A stretch of 64,000 nucleotides of DNA from Colimorpha sp045222295 (GCA_045222295.1 JBGUXP010000006.1:276692-340691), one strand, 5' to 3'; shown: positions 1 to 9,355, numbered from the stretch's first letter. Program-made: numbers and translations. The notes: generated by a model not told the origin, from the letters alone.

Positions 1-2045
1 TTGGCAACCAGTCGCTCGCGCTCGATGCCACGGTTGACGAGATAGTCAACTACGCTCTGGGCGCGGCGTTGCGAGAGAGTGTCGTTTGTGAGGCCTACAT
101 AGGGTTGACAGTCGGTGTGCGAGCGTATCTCAACCACAAGGTTGGGGTTGTTTTCCATGATGAGGTAGAGGTCCATCAAGGAGTCCATGAACTGTGCTTG
201 GAGGTCGGTCTTGGCCAACTCAAAGTTAATTTTGGGCAGGGTGATGGGACGACGCGGGACGGGCTCCATGCGGAAATCGTGAACGATGGTCTTGTTGGTG
301 CTGTATCCACGGGTGCTTTCGGAGCCTTCGATGCTGTAGTAGCTCTGTTTGGAGAGGTACAGCTTGTAGACCACGTCGCGGCGGACGATGGTGCTGTCGA
401 ACTTATAGAATCCTTTCTTGTCGGTGCGGGTCTCGAAGGTGGCGCCGTCGGAACCGACGAGCTTGATACGTACGTCCTTCATGAGTTGCATGGATTTCTC
501 GTCGCGCACGGTGCCCTGGATGGCGTAGTTGAGGCCCGGAATCTCGAAGTAGAAGATATTGTCGTTGATAGGTGGTGCCTGGGTGCTGCGGTTCTCGTTC
601 TGCACGCTGCGGTTATGGGGATCCACATAAGGACGGTTCGAGGAGAAGTAGCCGCGCTCAAGGATGTTGTTCTTCGACGCGTCAGGGTAGAAAACGATGG
701 ACATCTCGTCGTAGGATGAGTTGATAGGGATGCCGAGGTTCTGGGGGACTGACCATTTGCCGTTGGGGTTAAGTTTGGTCATGAAGAGGTCCTGACCGCC
801 GACGCCGGGGTGACCGTTGGAAGAGAAATACATCAGAGAGTCGTTTCTCAGCACCGGCATAATCTCCTTGCCAGGGGTGTTGATAAAGGAAGATAGGTTG
901 ACGGGACGGCCAAACTCGTCGGCTATTGACTTGCGGGAGGCACGCCAGAGGTCGTATTCTCCGAAGCCGCCAGGCATGTTGGATGAGAAGTAGAGTGTCA
1001 GGCCGTCACTGCTAATGGCAGGGTAGAGGAATGTATAGGCGGTGTCGCCAAGATGCACGTAGGTAGCGTCGCTCCACTCGCCTGGCTTGGGTTCCTCGGT
1101 GGTTGTGGCGCTCTCCTCGTCGGCATCGCCGACGTTATCCTTCTTGCCTTTCTTCGCGGGATTCTTCTTGGGGGCTTTTTTCTTTACGGTCTTCTTTTTC
1201 TTGCTCTTGTCATCGAGATTTTGGGGTGTGCGGACGGAGGTATAGATGCGGCAACGCACGGTCTCATTTTCTCGAATGTCGCAACGCGAGAAGAAGACGG
1301 TATTCCCGTCCGGGGTGAAGGTGGGCTCTCCTTCGTTGACGGCGGTGTTGATTTTACCGCTCTTGTCCCACGGCTCTGGGGCAGAGTTCCACTGGCCGTT
1401 ACGGTCCATATAGACCATGTAGATGTCGGAATAGGCTTGGTCGGTCCAAGGATCCTTTCCCTGTTCCTCACCTTCGGGGAAGCGAGCCGAGGTGAAGACT
1501 ATCTTGGTGGTGTCGTTTCCCACAAAGCGTGGGGCGAAATCGTTGTAGTCGGTGCACCATTGTGACATCTTGCTGATGGTGTGACGGGTGCGGTTGTTGG
1601 CCAGCTGGTTGACATAGACGAGCGACTCTTTGCGCTTGACAGCATAGTTATCTTTGGGCTCCTGCTCGAGGTATTTCTGGTAATACTGTTCGGCTTCGTC
1701 GAATTTCTCCTGGAAGCGGCACATCTCGGCGAGGTTGAAATAGAGTTTACGTTCGCTCTTGTAATATTCTTCGTCAGCCAGGCGTTTGTAGATGCGCTCG
1801 GCACGGGGGTAGTTGTAGGTCAGTCGGTAGCACTCGGCAATCTGGAAGTAGATGCGGTTTTTCTCGGCCTTATTGTCCTTGATTTTTTCGTAGGCGGCCT
1901 CGTATTCCTTGACAGCTTCGTTAAAGCGGTTCTGGTCGAAGAGGTTGTCGGCCTTGGCGGCAAGACTTTTCGACTGGGCGTAGGCTCCGGAGGTCATTAG
2001 TATGGCCGCAAAGAGCATTAGGAGACCTTTTTTGAGTGTTTTCAT
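1..2045 (-). CDS. PorE-like OmpA-family protein of the type IX secretion system (3' end outside window)
   Basis: The frame is open from an ATG at 2045 to the window edge (about 681 codons). It begins with a signal peptide (MKTLKKGLLMLFAAILMTSG) and then TPR-like helices rich in Asp/Glu/Tyr. WD40-like PD40 propeller blades follow (motif YFSSNMPGGFGEYDLW), interrupted by a Lys-rich insert near 1145-1200. Next come a carboxypeptidase-regulatory-like domain (near 380-540) and an OmpA C-terminal peptidoglycan-binding domain (VEIRSHTDC, LSQRRAQSVVDYL). TPR, propeller, CRD and OmpA in that order is the architecture of Porphyromonas PorE, which anchors the T9SS to the cell wall. Frame checks at four places agree, so no frameshift is visible. 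Other OmpA proteins with PD40 repeats share parts of this layout, so PorE identity is probable but not proven. Confidence 0.75.
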   Translation of the reverse strand, partial: MKTLKKGLLMLFAAILMTSGAYAQSKSLAAKADNLFDQNRFNEAVKEYEAAYEKIKDNKAEKNRIYFQIAECYRLTYNYPRAERIYKRLADEEYYKSERKLYFNLAEMCRFQEKFDEAEQYYQKYLEQEPKDNYAVKRKESLVYVNQLANNRTRHTISKMSQWCTDYNDFAPRFVGNDTTKIVFTSARFPEGEEQGKDPWTDQAYSDIYMVYMDRNGQWNSAPEPWDKSGKINTAVNEGEPTFTPDGNTVFFSRCDIRENETVRCRIYTSVRTPQNLDDKSKKKKTVKKKAPKKNPAKKGKKDNVGDADEESATTTEEPKPGEWSDATYVHLGDTAYTFLYPAISSDGLTLYFSSNMPGGFGEYDLWRASRKSIADEFGRPVNLSSFINTPGKEIMPVLRNDSLMYFSSNGHPGVGGQDLFMTKLNPNGKWSVPQNLGIPINSSYDEMSIVFYPDASKNNILERGYFSSNRPYVDPHNRSVQNENRSTQAPPINDNIFYFEIPGLNYAIQGTVRDEKSMQLMKDVRIKLVGSDGATFETRTDKKGFYKFDSTIVRRDVVYKLYLSKQSYYSIEGSESTRGYSTNKTIVHDFRMEPVPRRPITLPKINFELAKTDLQAQFMDSLMDLYLIMENNPNLVVEIRSHTDCQPYVGLTNDTLSQRRAQSVVDYLVNRGIERERLVA

Positions 2046-2180
2046 AATATATACCCAAGTTTTCTTTTGTTCGTATTAATATATCAATCAACTCATTAAA
2101 TGACCATGGTGGTCAATTCAATGTGTCAATTCAGAATGCTAAGATACGACTTTTTCCGCACACGGCAAAAAAAACTTATG

Positions 2181-3404
2181 TCAAAGCTTGAGTTTGGCCG
2201 TGGCGAGGTCGGAGGTGAGGGTAAAGGTGGTTCCTTTTTTGAGAGTGGGGAGATCGAACATGAGGTCTGTCATGATGCTCTCCATGATGGAGCGGAGGCC
2301 ACGTGCACCGAGATGGTATTTGACGGCGCAGTCGACGACGAGGTCGAGGGTCTCGGGGGCGAACTCGAGGGTAATGTCGTCCATGCGAAAGAGTTCTTGA
2401 TACTGCTTGACGAGGGCGTTCTTGGGCTCGGTGAGGATACGGCGCAGGGCCTCGCGATTGAGGGGTTGGAGGGCGGTGAGGACAGGGAATCGGCCCACGA
2501 GTTCGGGGATGAGACCGAATTTCTTGAGGTCCATGGGCTGCACATACTGCAGCATGTTGTCGCGGTCGAGTTCGGCGCGGGTCTCGTCACCCTTGAAACC
2601 AATGACGTTGGAGTTGAGGCGCGAGGCAATGGCACGCTCGATGCCGTCGAAAGCACCGCCGCAGATGAAGAGTATGTTGCGGGTGTTGATGGTGATGAGC
2701 TTTTGTTCGGGGTGCTTGCGTCCGCCCTCGGGGGGGACAGAAACGAGGGCTCCTTCCAGGAGTTTCAGCAGGGCTTGCTGTACGCCTTCGCCGCTGACAT
2801 CGCGTGTGATGGAGGTGTTCTCGCTCTTGCGGGCAATCTTATCGATTTCGTCGATGAAGACGATGCCGCGTTCGCAGGAGGCGACATCGTAGTTGGCGGC
2901 CTGGAGGAGGCGCACGAGGACGTTCTCGACATCATCGCCCACATAGCCGGCTTCGGTGAGAGTAGTGGCATCGGCGATGCAGAAGGGCACCTTGAGCAGG
3001 CGCGCGATGGTGCGGGCCAGGAGGGTTTTTCCAGTGCCTGTCTCGCCGACCATGACGATGTTACTCTTCTCAATTTCGACATCGTTCTTGTCTCCGTGCT
3101 CTGAGTTGTATTTCAGTCGTTTGTAGTGATTGTAAACGGCTACGGAGAGGACGCGCTTGGCGGCCTCCTGGCCGATGACATACTGGTCGAGGAATTGCTT
3201 AATTTCGGCAGGTGTCGGTATTGGGCCATTGTCTACGGGTGTCGTGGACTTGTTGTCGGCGCTGTGTTCGTGGAAGATTTTCTCGGCCTGCTGGGAGCAG
3301 TCTTGGCAGATGTAGCCGTTGAGGCCTGCAAGGAGCATACCGGCCTGCGAGGCGGGACGGCCGCAGAAGGAACAGTGTTCTTCATTGGTGGGTTTCTTGG
3401 ACAT
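2181..3404 (-). CDS. clpX: ATP-dependent Clp protease ATP-binding subunit ClpX
   Basis: This 407-aa AAA+ unfoldase delivers proteins to ClpP in the cytosol. The N-terminal zinc-binding domain has Cys11, Cys14, Cys33 and Cys36. Walker A is GETGTGKT (120-127), Walker B is IVFIDEIDKI (181-190), and the pore loop is GYVGD (153-157). The IGF loop that docks on ClpP is present (NVIGF), as is the RKH pore loop. Length is normal for ClpX. The ATG follows the TAA stop of rodA with no spacer, so clpX is translated from the mrdA-rodA transcript. clpP is not in the window. Confidence 0.97.
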   Translation of the reverse strand: MSKKPTNEEHCSFCGRPASQAGMLLAGLNGYICQDCSQQAEKIFHEHSADNKSTTPVDNGPIPTPAEIKQFLDQYVIGQEAAKRVLSVAVYNHYKRLKYNSEHGDKNDVEIEKSNIVMVGETGTGKTLLARTIARLLKVPFCIADATTLTEAGYVGDDVENVLVRLLQAANYDVASCERGIVFIDEIDKIARKSENTSITRDVSGEGVQQALLKLLEGALVSVPPEGGRKHPEQKLITINTRNILFICGGAFDGIERAIASRLNSNVIGFKGDETRAELDRDNMLQYVQPMDLKKFGLIPELVGRFPVLTALQPLNREALRRILTEPKNALVKQYQELFRMDDITLEFAPETLDLVVDCAVKYHLGARGLRSIMESIMTDLMFDLPTLKKGTTFTLTSDLATAKLKL

Positions 3405-4661
3405 TTATAGTAACTGGTTTTTGGACGCGTCTTGGCGTATGAATATGAATAACAAAATGGTGAAGGCCAGAAGGGAGGAGCCGCCGTAGGAGAAGAAGGG
3501 TAGGGGGATGCCAATGACGGGTACCAAACCCAGTACCATGCCTACGTTGACGAAGAGGTGGATGAAGAGGATGCTGGCCACGGAGTAACCGTAGATACGG
3601 GCGAAAGGTGACCGTTGTCGTTCGGCCATCTCCACCAACCTGATGAGGAGGATGACATAGAGAGCTACAAGGATGGAAGACCCCACGAAGCCCCATTCCT
3701 CTCCCACGGTGCAGAAAATGAAGTCTGTCTCCTGCTCGGGGACGAAATCGGCCTTGGTGAGGGTGCCTTTGAGGAACCCTTTACCGATGAAGCCTCCCGA
3801 GCCAATGGCTATCTTCGACTGGTTGACGTTGTAGCCCGACCCCTGAAGGTCTTCGGTCTTGCCAAGCAGCACATCGATGCGCTCGCGCTGGTGCGGTTCG
3901 AGGATGCCATTGAAGACGAAATCAACAGAGAAGATGAACATGACGCAGCAGAGGAAGATGCCGATGGTGCGCAGATAGTCACGCTGTGTGCGTTTGTTGA
4001 GCCACACGAAAAGGTAGAGGATTGCCAGCACGGCGAGGATGGCGATGAGGATGTATTTGTTCACAAGCAGTGCCATCACGAACAGTGCTATGGCCACCAC
4101 GCCGAGGATGAGGATTGCTCCCGAGAGGCCTTCGCGGAACAGCGGAAGGACGAAACCCATGAATACCAGTGCCGAGCCAGTGTCGTGCTGCAGGAGGATG
4201 AGCACAGCGGGCACGGCGAGGAGTGCCACGGCGATGACCTTGGTGTGCATTTCGCGGAGGTTGATGCCAATGGTGGATAGGTATTTGGCTAGCGCTAGGG
4301 CGGTGGCGAACTTGGCGAATTCGGAGGGCTGGAAGCGGAAGAATCCGAAGTCGATCCACGACTTGCCGCCGTTGACGGTGACGGCGAGGAAGAGGGTTAT
4401 CACCAGAAGCCCCATGACGAGGCCATAGATGAGGTAGGCTGTGTTGGAAAAGACGCGAGGTTCAGTGAAGACGATGATGACGGCAAGGAGGAGTGCGGTG
4501 GACATCCAGATGAGCTGCTTGCCATGCTGCACCGAAATGTCGAAGATGGAGGCATGAGCCTCGTCGTAACCGGCGGCGTAGATGTTCACCCAGCCGAAGA
4601 GCATGATGGCCAGGTAAAGCCCGATGGTGGTCCAGTCCAGTTTTAGCTTCTCTTGATACAT
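3405..4661 (-). CDS. rodA: Rod-shape SEDS glycosyltransferase RodA
   Basis: RodA is the SEDS-family polymerase that makes glycan strands during side-wall growth, paired with PBP2. The 418-aa protein has about ten membrane segments and the family signatures FFRFQPSEFAKF, a VPEQETDFIF-VGEEWG loop, and the C-terminal PFFSYGGSSLL. I start it at ATG 4661, seven bases after the mrdA stop, with AGAGGAT just upstream. A longer reading into mrdA lacks homology. It lies between its cognate transpeptidase mrdA and clpX. Confidence 0.96.
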   Translation of the reverse strand: MYQEKLKLDWTTIGLYLAIMLFGWVNIYAAGYDEAHASIFDISVQHGKQLIWMSTALLLAVIIVFTEPRVFSNTAYLIYGLVMGLLVITLFLAVTVNGGKSWIDFGFFRFQPSEFAKFATALALAKYLSTIGINLREMHTKVIAVALLAVPAVLILLQHDTGSALVFMGFVLPLFREGLSGAILILGVVAIALFVMALLVNKYILIAILAVLAILYLFVWLNKRTQRDYLRTIGIFLCCVMFIFSVDFVFNGILEPHQRERIDVLLGKTEDLQGSGYNVNQSKIAIGSGGFIGKGFLKGTLTKADFVPEQETDFIFCTVGEEWGFVGSSILVALYVILLIRLVEMAERQRSPFARIYGYSVASILFIHLFVNVGMVLGLVPVIGIPLPFFSYGGSSLLAFTILLFIFIRQDASKNQLL

Positions 4662-4668
4662 AGTGTGG

Positions 4669-6531
4669 TTATCCTCTTTTCTTGGCTTTTTTGACTCTGC
4701 GGGTGAGCGGCAGCTTTTGGCAGGGATTGATTTCTTTGTACATTTTCTCCACATCTTTGCGTTTCACCTCGCCGTTGAGGTATTTCTCCACGAGGAGTCC
4801 GGCGATGGGTGCCGCCCAGGTGCCGCCGCCGCCTTGTGCGTTTTCCACATAGACAGCCATCGCAATCTTGGGGTTGTCCTTGGGGGCGAAGCAGATGAAG
4901 ACGGAGTGGTCGTTTCCGTAGTTCTCCGCAGTGCCGGTTTTGCCGCAGATGTCGAGTCCGTCGACCCGGGCGCGGCGGGCCGTTCCGCCAGCCACATGCA
5001 CCACGTCGAACATGCCTGCGGCGGCGATGTCAAAGTATTTCTTGTCGACCCCTGTTTCATGGCGTTCGAGGTATTGCTCGTTGTGCACCGAATCGGGACC
5101 GTAGAAGCGCACCATGTGGGGTGTGATGTAGTAGCCACGGTTGGCCACGATAGCCGCCAGGTTGGCCATCTGGATGGGTACCACAGTGACTTCGCCTTGG
5201 CCGATGGAGTTGGAGTAGATGGTGGAGAAGGCCCAGCGCTCCTTGCCGTACCAACGGTTGTAGAAGGCCGTGTCGGGGATGTTGCCAGAGGACATGCCGC
5301 TCTTGGGCAGGTCAATGTCAATCTTTTGGCCGAAGCCGAAACGTAGCATATAGTCGTGCCAAACAGTGAGGCCATACTGTGCGTCTTTGTAAATGTTTTT
5401 GTATTTGCCCTGTTGGATGACGCGACGGTAGACCTGATAGAAATAGGGGTTGCAACTCATCTTTATGGCTTCCTGCACCGAGCGTGCCGAGGGGTGGTTG
5501 TGGCAGCCTACGAGACTCTTGTCGCAGGCGAAGCTGCTGCCGGGGTTGATGACGCCGAGGTCGAGGGCCACCATCGACTGGGCCACCTTGAAGATGGAGC
5601 CCGGGGGATACTGGCCTATAAGGGCGCGGTTGAGCATTGGCTTGGAAATATCGCTGTTGAGCATGATGTAGTTCTTGCCGCGGATGCGTCCCACCAGCAG
5701 GTTGGGGTCGTAGGTGGGAGCCGACACCATGGCGAGAATCTCGCCCGACGAGGGCTCAATGGCCACCACGCAGCCACGCTTGTTGGCCATCAGTTCTTCG
5801 GCGTAGGTCTGCAGGTCGGCATCGAGGGTGGTATAGAGGTTGCATCCTTCGATGGGCATCGTGTCGAGTTCGCCGTGGCGGTAGGGGCCTATCTCGCGGT
5901 TGTGTACGTCGACGTGCATCACCTTTTTGCCTTTGATGCCGCGGAGTACCTCCTCATAACTCTTCTCAAGGCCGCTCTTGCCGATGTAGTCGCCACGCTT
6001 GTAGTAGGGGTCACGGTCCAAGTCGGCTTGGTCTACCTCGCCCACATAGCCCAGCACCTGTGCCGCAATGGGGCGGTCATAGATTCTAAGGGTGCGTTGC
6101 GAGATGTAGAAACCTTTGAAGCGGAACATCTTGTTCTCAAACTTGGCATATTCCTCCTTTGAGACCTGCTTCATGAAGATGGAGGCCGAATAGGGCGAGT
6201 AATTGCGTGCTTTCTGCATGCGCTCGTCGAACTCATCACGAGTGATGCCAAGGCATTGGCAGAAGTAGGTGGTGTCGAGTTCCTTCACCATGCGAGGGAT
6301 GACCATGAGGTCGTAGACTGCCTCGTTGTGCACCAGCAGCTCACCGTGGCGGTCGTAGATGAAACCGCGGGCGGGATACTGTGTCACGTTTCTCAGCGAC
6401 TGCATCTCGCCTAACGCCTTGTACTTGGGGTTGAAGAGCTGCAACATCGCCAGGCGCCCGATGAAAAGGGCACCCACCACGATGAAGATAATCTTCACCA
6501 CATGGCTTCGGTCGGAATAACGGTTCGACAT
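4669..6531 (-). CDS. mrdA: Penicillin-binding protein 2 (peptidoglycan D,D-transpeptidase)
   Basis: This 620-aa class B PBP crosslinks peptidoglycan during elongation and works with RodA. It has one N-terminal membrane segment (residues 12-32), a dimerisation domain and a transpeptidase domain. The active-site motifs are Ser312-Ile-Phe-Lys315 (SxxK), Ser359-Cys-Asn361 (SxN) and Lys531-Thr-Gly-Thr534 (KTG). Length fits PBP2. In many Bacteroidetes mreB, mreC and mreD sit just upstream; here the gene upstream on the same strand is gldD, 53 bases away. Confidence 0.96.
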   Translation of the reverse strand: MSNRYSDRSHVVKIIFIVVGALFIGRLAMLQLFNPKYKALGEMQSLRNVTQYPARGFIYDRHGELLVHNEAVYDLMVIPRMVKELDTTYFCQCLGITRDEFDERMQKARNYSPYSASIFMKQVSKEEYAKFENKMFRFKGFYISQRTLRIYDRPIAAQVLGYVGEVDQADLDRDPYYKRGDYIGKSGLEKSYEEVLRGIKGKKVMHVDVHNREIGPYRHGELDTMPIEGCNLYTTLDADLQTYAEELMANKRGCVVAIEPSSGEILAMVSAPTYDPNLLVGRIRGKNYIMLNSDISKPMLNRALIGQYPPGSIFKVAQSMVALDLGVINPGSSFACDKSLVGCHNHPSARSVQEAIKMSCNPYFYQVYRRVIQQGKYKNIYKDAQYGLTVWHDYMLRFGFGQKIDIDLPKSGMSSGNIPDTAFYNRWYGKERWAFSTIYSNSIGQGEVTVVPIQMANLAAIVANRGYYITPHMVRFYGPDSVHNEQYLERHETGVDKKYFDIAAAGMFDVVHVAGGTARRARVDGLDICGKTGTAENYGNDHSVFICFAPKDNPKIAMAVYVENAQGGGGTWAAPIAGLLVEKYLNGEVKRKDVEKMYKEINPCQKLPLTRRVKKAKKRG

Positions 6532-6584
6532 AATGTTGCCTATAACGACGCTTCAGATAACTTTATTGCGCGTGCACGTATTTT

Positions 6585-7238
6585 TTATTTCCACCGAAGG
6601 GTCTCGATGAGGTGGTCGACGTCGCGGTGCATGTATTCAAGCACCGGGGCGAGGGAGTCGTTGTTGGGGGCGTGGTTGATATAGACGGCGCCTCGAAGGA
6701 AGTGGCGTGCCGAATCGGTGGCGTAGAACTGGTAGGTCGAGGCTACGTTCTTGCCCTTGAGGTGCCACTTGACGGCGTGCACCGTATGGTCGTCGCTCTC
6801 GAAGACTTGCTCGTCGATGCCCGAGGCAAACTGATAGTGCTTCTCCAGCAGGCGTGTAGAGGTGTCGGTCTGGCCGCGCAGGTCGTCGGGCGAATGCAGG
6901 CGCTTGTAAGTGAGGAACACCACGCCGTCCCAAATCGGATACATCAAATCAAGCCATTCCTCCCCCTTGGGGGCATCCTTCTCCCTTAGCTCGACACACT
7001 TGTTGGCCTCGAAGGTGAAGGGGAAGGTTTTGCAGGAACCGGTAATGGCGATCATGGTATCGGTACCAGATACGAGCGTGTCGCCCGGGTGGGTGCAGAG
7101 GCTGTCGACAAGCCAATAGTTGTGTTCCGGCATATCGATGCGCAGGTAGGCCTGCGGCTTAGGCGAATAGTCATTTCCACCGCATGCCACAAGTGTTGCC
7201 ACAGTTATAAATCCTAATATTATATTCTTGATACTCAT
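6585..7238 (-). CDS. gldD: Gliding motility lipoprotein GldD
   Basis: The 217-aa protein has a lipoprotein signal with lipobox LVAC (Cys19). The body matches GldD: YLRIDMPEHNY near the start, YPIWDGVVFLTYK in the middle, and STYQFYATDSARHFLRGAVY with a NDSLAPVLEYM/HLIETLRWK tail. GldD is a periplasm-facing lipoprotein essential for gliding in Flavobacterium and often conserved in non-gliding Bacteroidetes with a T9SS. Its exact role is unknown. It precedes mrdA by 53 bases on the same strand. Confidence 0.88.
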   Translation of the reverse strand: MSIKNIILGFITVATLVACGGNDYSPKPQAYLRIDMPEHNYWLVDSLCTHPGDTLVSGTDTMIAITGSCKTFPFTFEANKCVELREKDAPKGEEWLDLMYPIWDGVVFLTYKRLHSPDDLRGQTDTSTRLLEKHYQFASGIDEQVFESDDHTVHAVKWHLKGKNVASTYQFYATDSARHFLRGAVYINHAPNNDSLAPVLEYMHRDVDHLIETLRWK

Positions 7239-7243
7239 TCTCT

Positions 7244-7271
7244 TTAAACTTAAAACCTTAAACTTTAAACT
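7244..7271. repeat. Heptamer array, four units, pattern A-B-A-A
   Basis: Four consecutive 7-mers in the gldD/7292 divergent spacer. A is TTAAACT (7244, 7258, 7265) and B is TAAAACC (7251). The array occupies the place where a -33 promoter box for the rightward gene would lie. The four-unit A-B-A-A layout recurs at other loci with different words. Confidence 0.85.
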
Positions 7272-7279
7272 TTATTTCG

Positions 7280-7287
7280 TACCTTTG
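7280..7287 (+). promoter_or_regulatory. Bacteroidetes -7 box TACCTTTG with a probably leaderless start
   Basis: TACCTTTG matches TAnnTTTG. The box ends only four bases before the ATG at 7292, so initiation at the usual distance would fall at about 7291 and give a leaderless or nearly leaderless mRNA. No clear TTTG lies 19-20 bases upstream because the heptamer array fills that place. Confidence 0.55.
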
Positions 7288-7291
7288 CACC

Positions 7292-7654
7292 ATGAATCGC
7301 TTGCAACATTTTCTTCGTGCCAAGACGCAGTTCAACCTGCACTCGCCTTTCGTCTATGGGCTTTATACCGAGGTCCTTTTCTCTCGTGCCGAAGGGTGTC
7401 CGCGTAAGCGTTATGAGGCTGTTCTTTGGCGACTGGAGAAGTATTACAATGTTGTCTCGGAGCGTTCCGCCGATACTGCTATCCTCGTCACTCCCGAGGG
7501 GCGTTTCCTAGTCGTCGACCATCCTCACCGCGACGAGGCTCGCTGGCAATCGATTGTTGTCGACCCGCAATGGCAGGCCACCATTGACCTCTTCTCCGTG
7601 GGTATAGCAGTGGCCAATCCCCACCTTTCCAAGCAGCATTTCATCCTGCGTTAG
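7292..7654 (+). CDS. Shrunken SAM-methyltransferase-like protein lacking the SAM-binding core
   Basis: The 120-aa product begins like a Bacteroidetes class I methyltransferase family (FNLHSPFVYGLYTEVLFSR) and ends like it (ATIDLFSVGIAVANPHLSK, HFILR). Such proteins are normally about 230-260 aa. The middle, where the glycine-rich SAM loop and acidic motif II should be, is missing or reduced to a short stretch with no GxGxG. The frame is intact, so this looks like an in-frame internal deletion or a minimal paralogue rather than a frameshifted pseudogene. It is unlikely to methylate anything. Its TAG overlaps the TAA of the convergent pcm gene by four bases. Confidence 0.6.
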   Translation: MNRLQHFLRAKTQFNLHSPFVYGLYTEVLFSRAEGCPRKRYEAVLWRLEKYYNVVSERSADTAILVTPEGRFLVVDHPHRDEARWQSIVVDPQWQATIDLFSVGIAVANPHLSKQHFILR

Positions 7655-8316
7655 CGCATCTGGCGGCCGTCGAGCATCGGGACGAAACTATAGGCTCCCA
7701 TATGTTCCACTTTCCAGTCCTTCTCTTCGGGACCGTTTTTGGTGATGCGCAACATCTCCTGTCCATTCTCGTCGTCGAGAGGTATGACCATGATGCCTCC
7801 TATCTTGAGTTGCTTCATCAGTATTGCGGGCATCTCACGGGCGCCGCAGGTGACGATGACACGGTCGTAAGGACCGTAGTTCACTTCTTGCAACCCTTGA
7901 TAGCCGTCGCCGAGGAAACAGCGTACCCTAAATCCTAGCTCAGCAAGTAGCACGCGGGTCTTGTCGAAGAGTCCTTTCTGACGCTCCACGCTGAACACCT
8001 TGGCGCCCATCTTGCAGAGGATGGCGGCTTGGTAGCCGCTGCCGGTGCCTATCTCCAGCACTTTCATGCCGGGCTGCACGTTGAGCAGCTGGCTCTGCAT
8101 GGCCACCGTCGAGGGGTGCGAGATGGTCTGGTCGCAACTTATTTTCAAAGCACGGTCCTCATAGGCGAAGGCATCGAGGGCACTGTCAATGAACCAGTGC
8201 CGCGGTACTTCCTCCATGGCATGCAGCACCGCCGAGTCGTCGATGCCTTTCTTGCGCAGTCCTTCGACCATCTGTTTCCGTAAGCCCTTATGTTTGAATG
8301 TGTCTTGTCGAATCAT
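7651..8316 (-). CDS. pcm: Protein-L-isoaspartate O-methyltransferase
   Basis: The 221-aa enzyme methylates L-isoaspartyl residues so that damaged proteins can be repaired. The active-site region KISCDQTISHPSTVAMQ and the SAM loop VLEIGTGSGYQAAIL are clear, as is post-motif VIVTCGAREMP. I take ATG 8316: it overlaps the thiL stop in ATGA, which suggests translational coupling. The upstream extension is thiL in another frame. Length is normal. Confidence 0.93.
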   Translation of the reverse strand: MIRQDTFKHKGLRKQMVEGLRKKGIDDSAVLHAMEEVPRHWFIDSALDAFAYEDRALKISCDQTISHPSTVAMQSQLLNVQPGMKVLEIGTGSGYQAAILCKMGAKVFSVERQKGLFDKTRVLLAELGFRVRCFLGDGYQGLQEVNYGPYDRVIVTCGAREMPAILMKQLKIGGIMVIPLDDENGQEMLRITKNGPEEKDWKVEHMGAYSFVPMLDGRQMR

Positions 8317-9344
8317 TGTTTGGTGAAGCCCTGTGCCCGTAGTTCTATGGTAGTGTTCTGAGGCGTGACCATCACCGCCGGCATGCCGGGTTCGGTGACG
8401 TAGCCTATGATATGGATGCCTTCCATGTCCTTGATTTTCTCGTAGTCCTTCTGGTCGACGGTGAAGAGCAGTTCGTAGTCTTTGCCACCATTGAGGGCGC
8501 AACTCACGGGCAGCATGTTCTTGCTCATCTCCGAACAGACGCGCGAACACTGGTAGTCGATGGGCAGACGCTCCTCGTACACCTCGCAGCCACAGCCCGA
8601 AGCTTTGCCGAGATGCAACAAGCTGTCGGCCAGCCCTTCGCTGATGTCGGTCATTGACGTGGGTACCACTTTGCGCTCGGCGAGCTTTTTCACTATGTCC
8701 ATGCGGGGTTCGGGCTTGAGGAAACGCTCCAGCACGTAGTCGAAACCGTCGAGGTCGGGTTGAAAATTGGGGTTGGCCTGATAGGTCACCTTCTCGCGCT
8801 CCAGCACCAGCAGGCCGGCATAGGCGCTGCCGAGGTCACCGCTGACACAGATGAGGTCGTTGTGCTGGGCACCGCCACGGTAGGCAATCTTTTCCTCGTC
8901 GGCTTCGCCGATAAGGGTGACGGTCAGCACCATACCGGCGCGCGTGCTGCGGGTGTCGCCGCCCACGAGGACGACATCATAACGCTCGCAGCAGAGGCGG
9001 ATGCCGGCGTAGAGCTCGTCGAGGGCCTCCACTGAGTAGCGGTTGCTCACGGCGATGCTCACCAACGCCTGGCGCGGGGTGCCATTCATGGCGGCGATAT
9101 TGCTGATGGCTATGGCCACAGCCTTGTAACCTAGGTGCTTCAGAGGTGTGTACATCATGTCAAAATCCACACCCTCCACGAGGGTCTGCACAGTGACGAG
9201 GGTCTTTTTCTTGCCCTCGCCGAGCACGGCACAGTCATCGCCCTGACAGCCGGTGTCGGCCGTCAGACGGTCAATGAGGGCTACCTTGCCCAGCTGGCCT
9301 ATTTCTGTTCTTCCTTCTTGATATTGCAATTGTTCCATTTTCAA
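8313..9344 (-). CDS. thiL: Thiamine-monophosphate kinase
   Basis: ThiL (343 aa, PurM/AIRS fold) phosphorylates thiamine monophosphate to thiamine diphosphate, the cofactor PFOR needs. Visible signatures are GQGDDCAVLG-like metal-binding Asp residues (QGDDCAVL), TLVEGVDFDM, a SNIAAMNGTP motif and VLVGGDTRST. The C-terminal AIRS half contains KDYELLFTV. The 3' end overlaps pcm by four bases. An ATG two codons downstream is an alternative start. Confidence 0.92.
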   Translation of the reverse strand: MKMEQLQYQEGRTEIGQLGKVALIDRLTADTGCQGDDCAVLGEGKKKTLVTVQTLVEGVDFDMMYTPLKHLGYKAVAIAISNIAAMNGTPRQALVSIAVSNRYSVEALDELYAGIRLCCERYDVVLVGGDTRSTRAGMVLTVTLIGEADEEKIAYRGGAQHNDLICVSGDLGSAYAGLLVLEREKVTYQANPNFQPDLDGFDYVLERFLKPEPRMDIVKKLAERKVVPTSMTDISEGLADSLLHLGKASGCGCEVYEERLPIDYQCSRVCSEMSKNMLPVSCALNGGKDYELLFTVDQKDYEKIKDMEGIHIIGYVTEPGMPAVMVTPQNTTIELRAQGFTKQ

Positions 9345-9355
9345 AAAAAAATCTA

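Noticed and set aside
7651..8550. Longer pcm reading from 8550
   Set aside because: The extra 78 residues are thiL sequence in another frame; ATG 8316 overlaps the thiL stop and begins the family homology.
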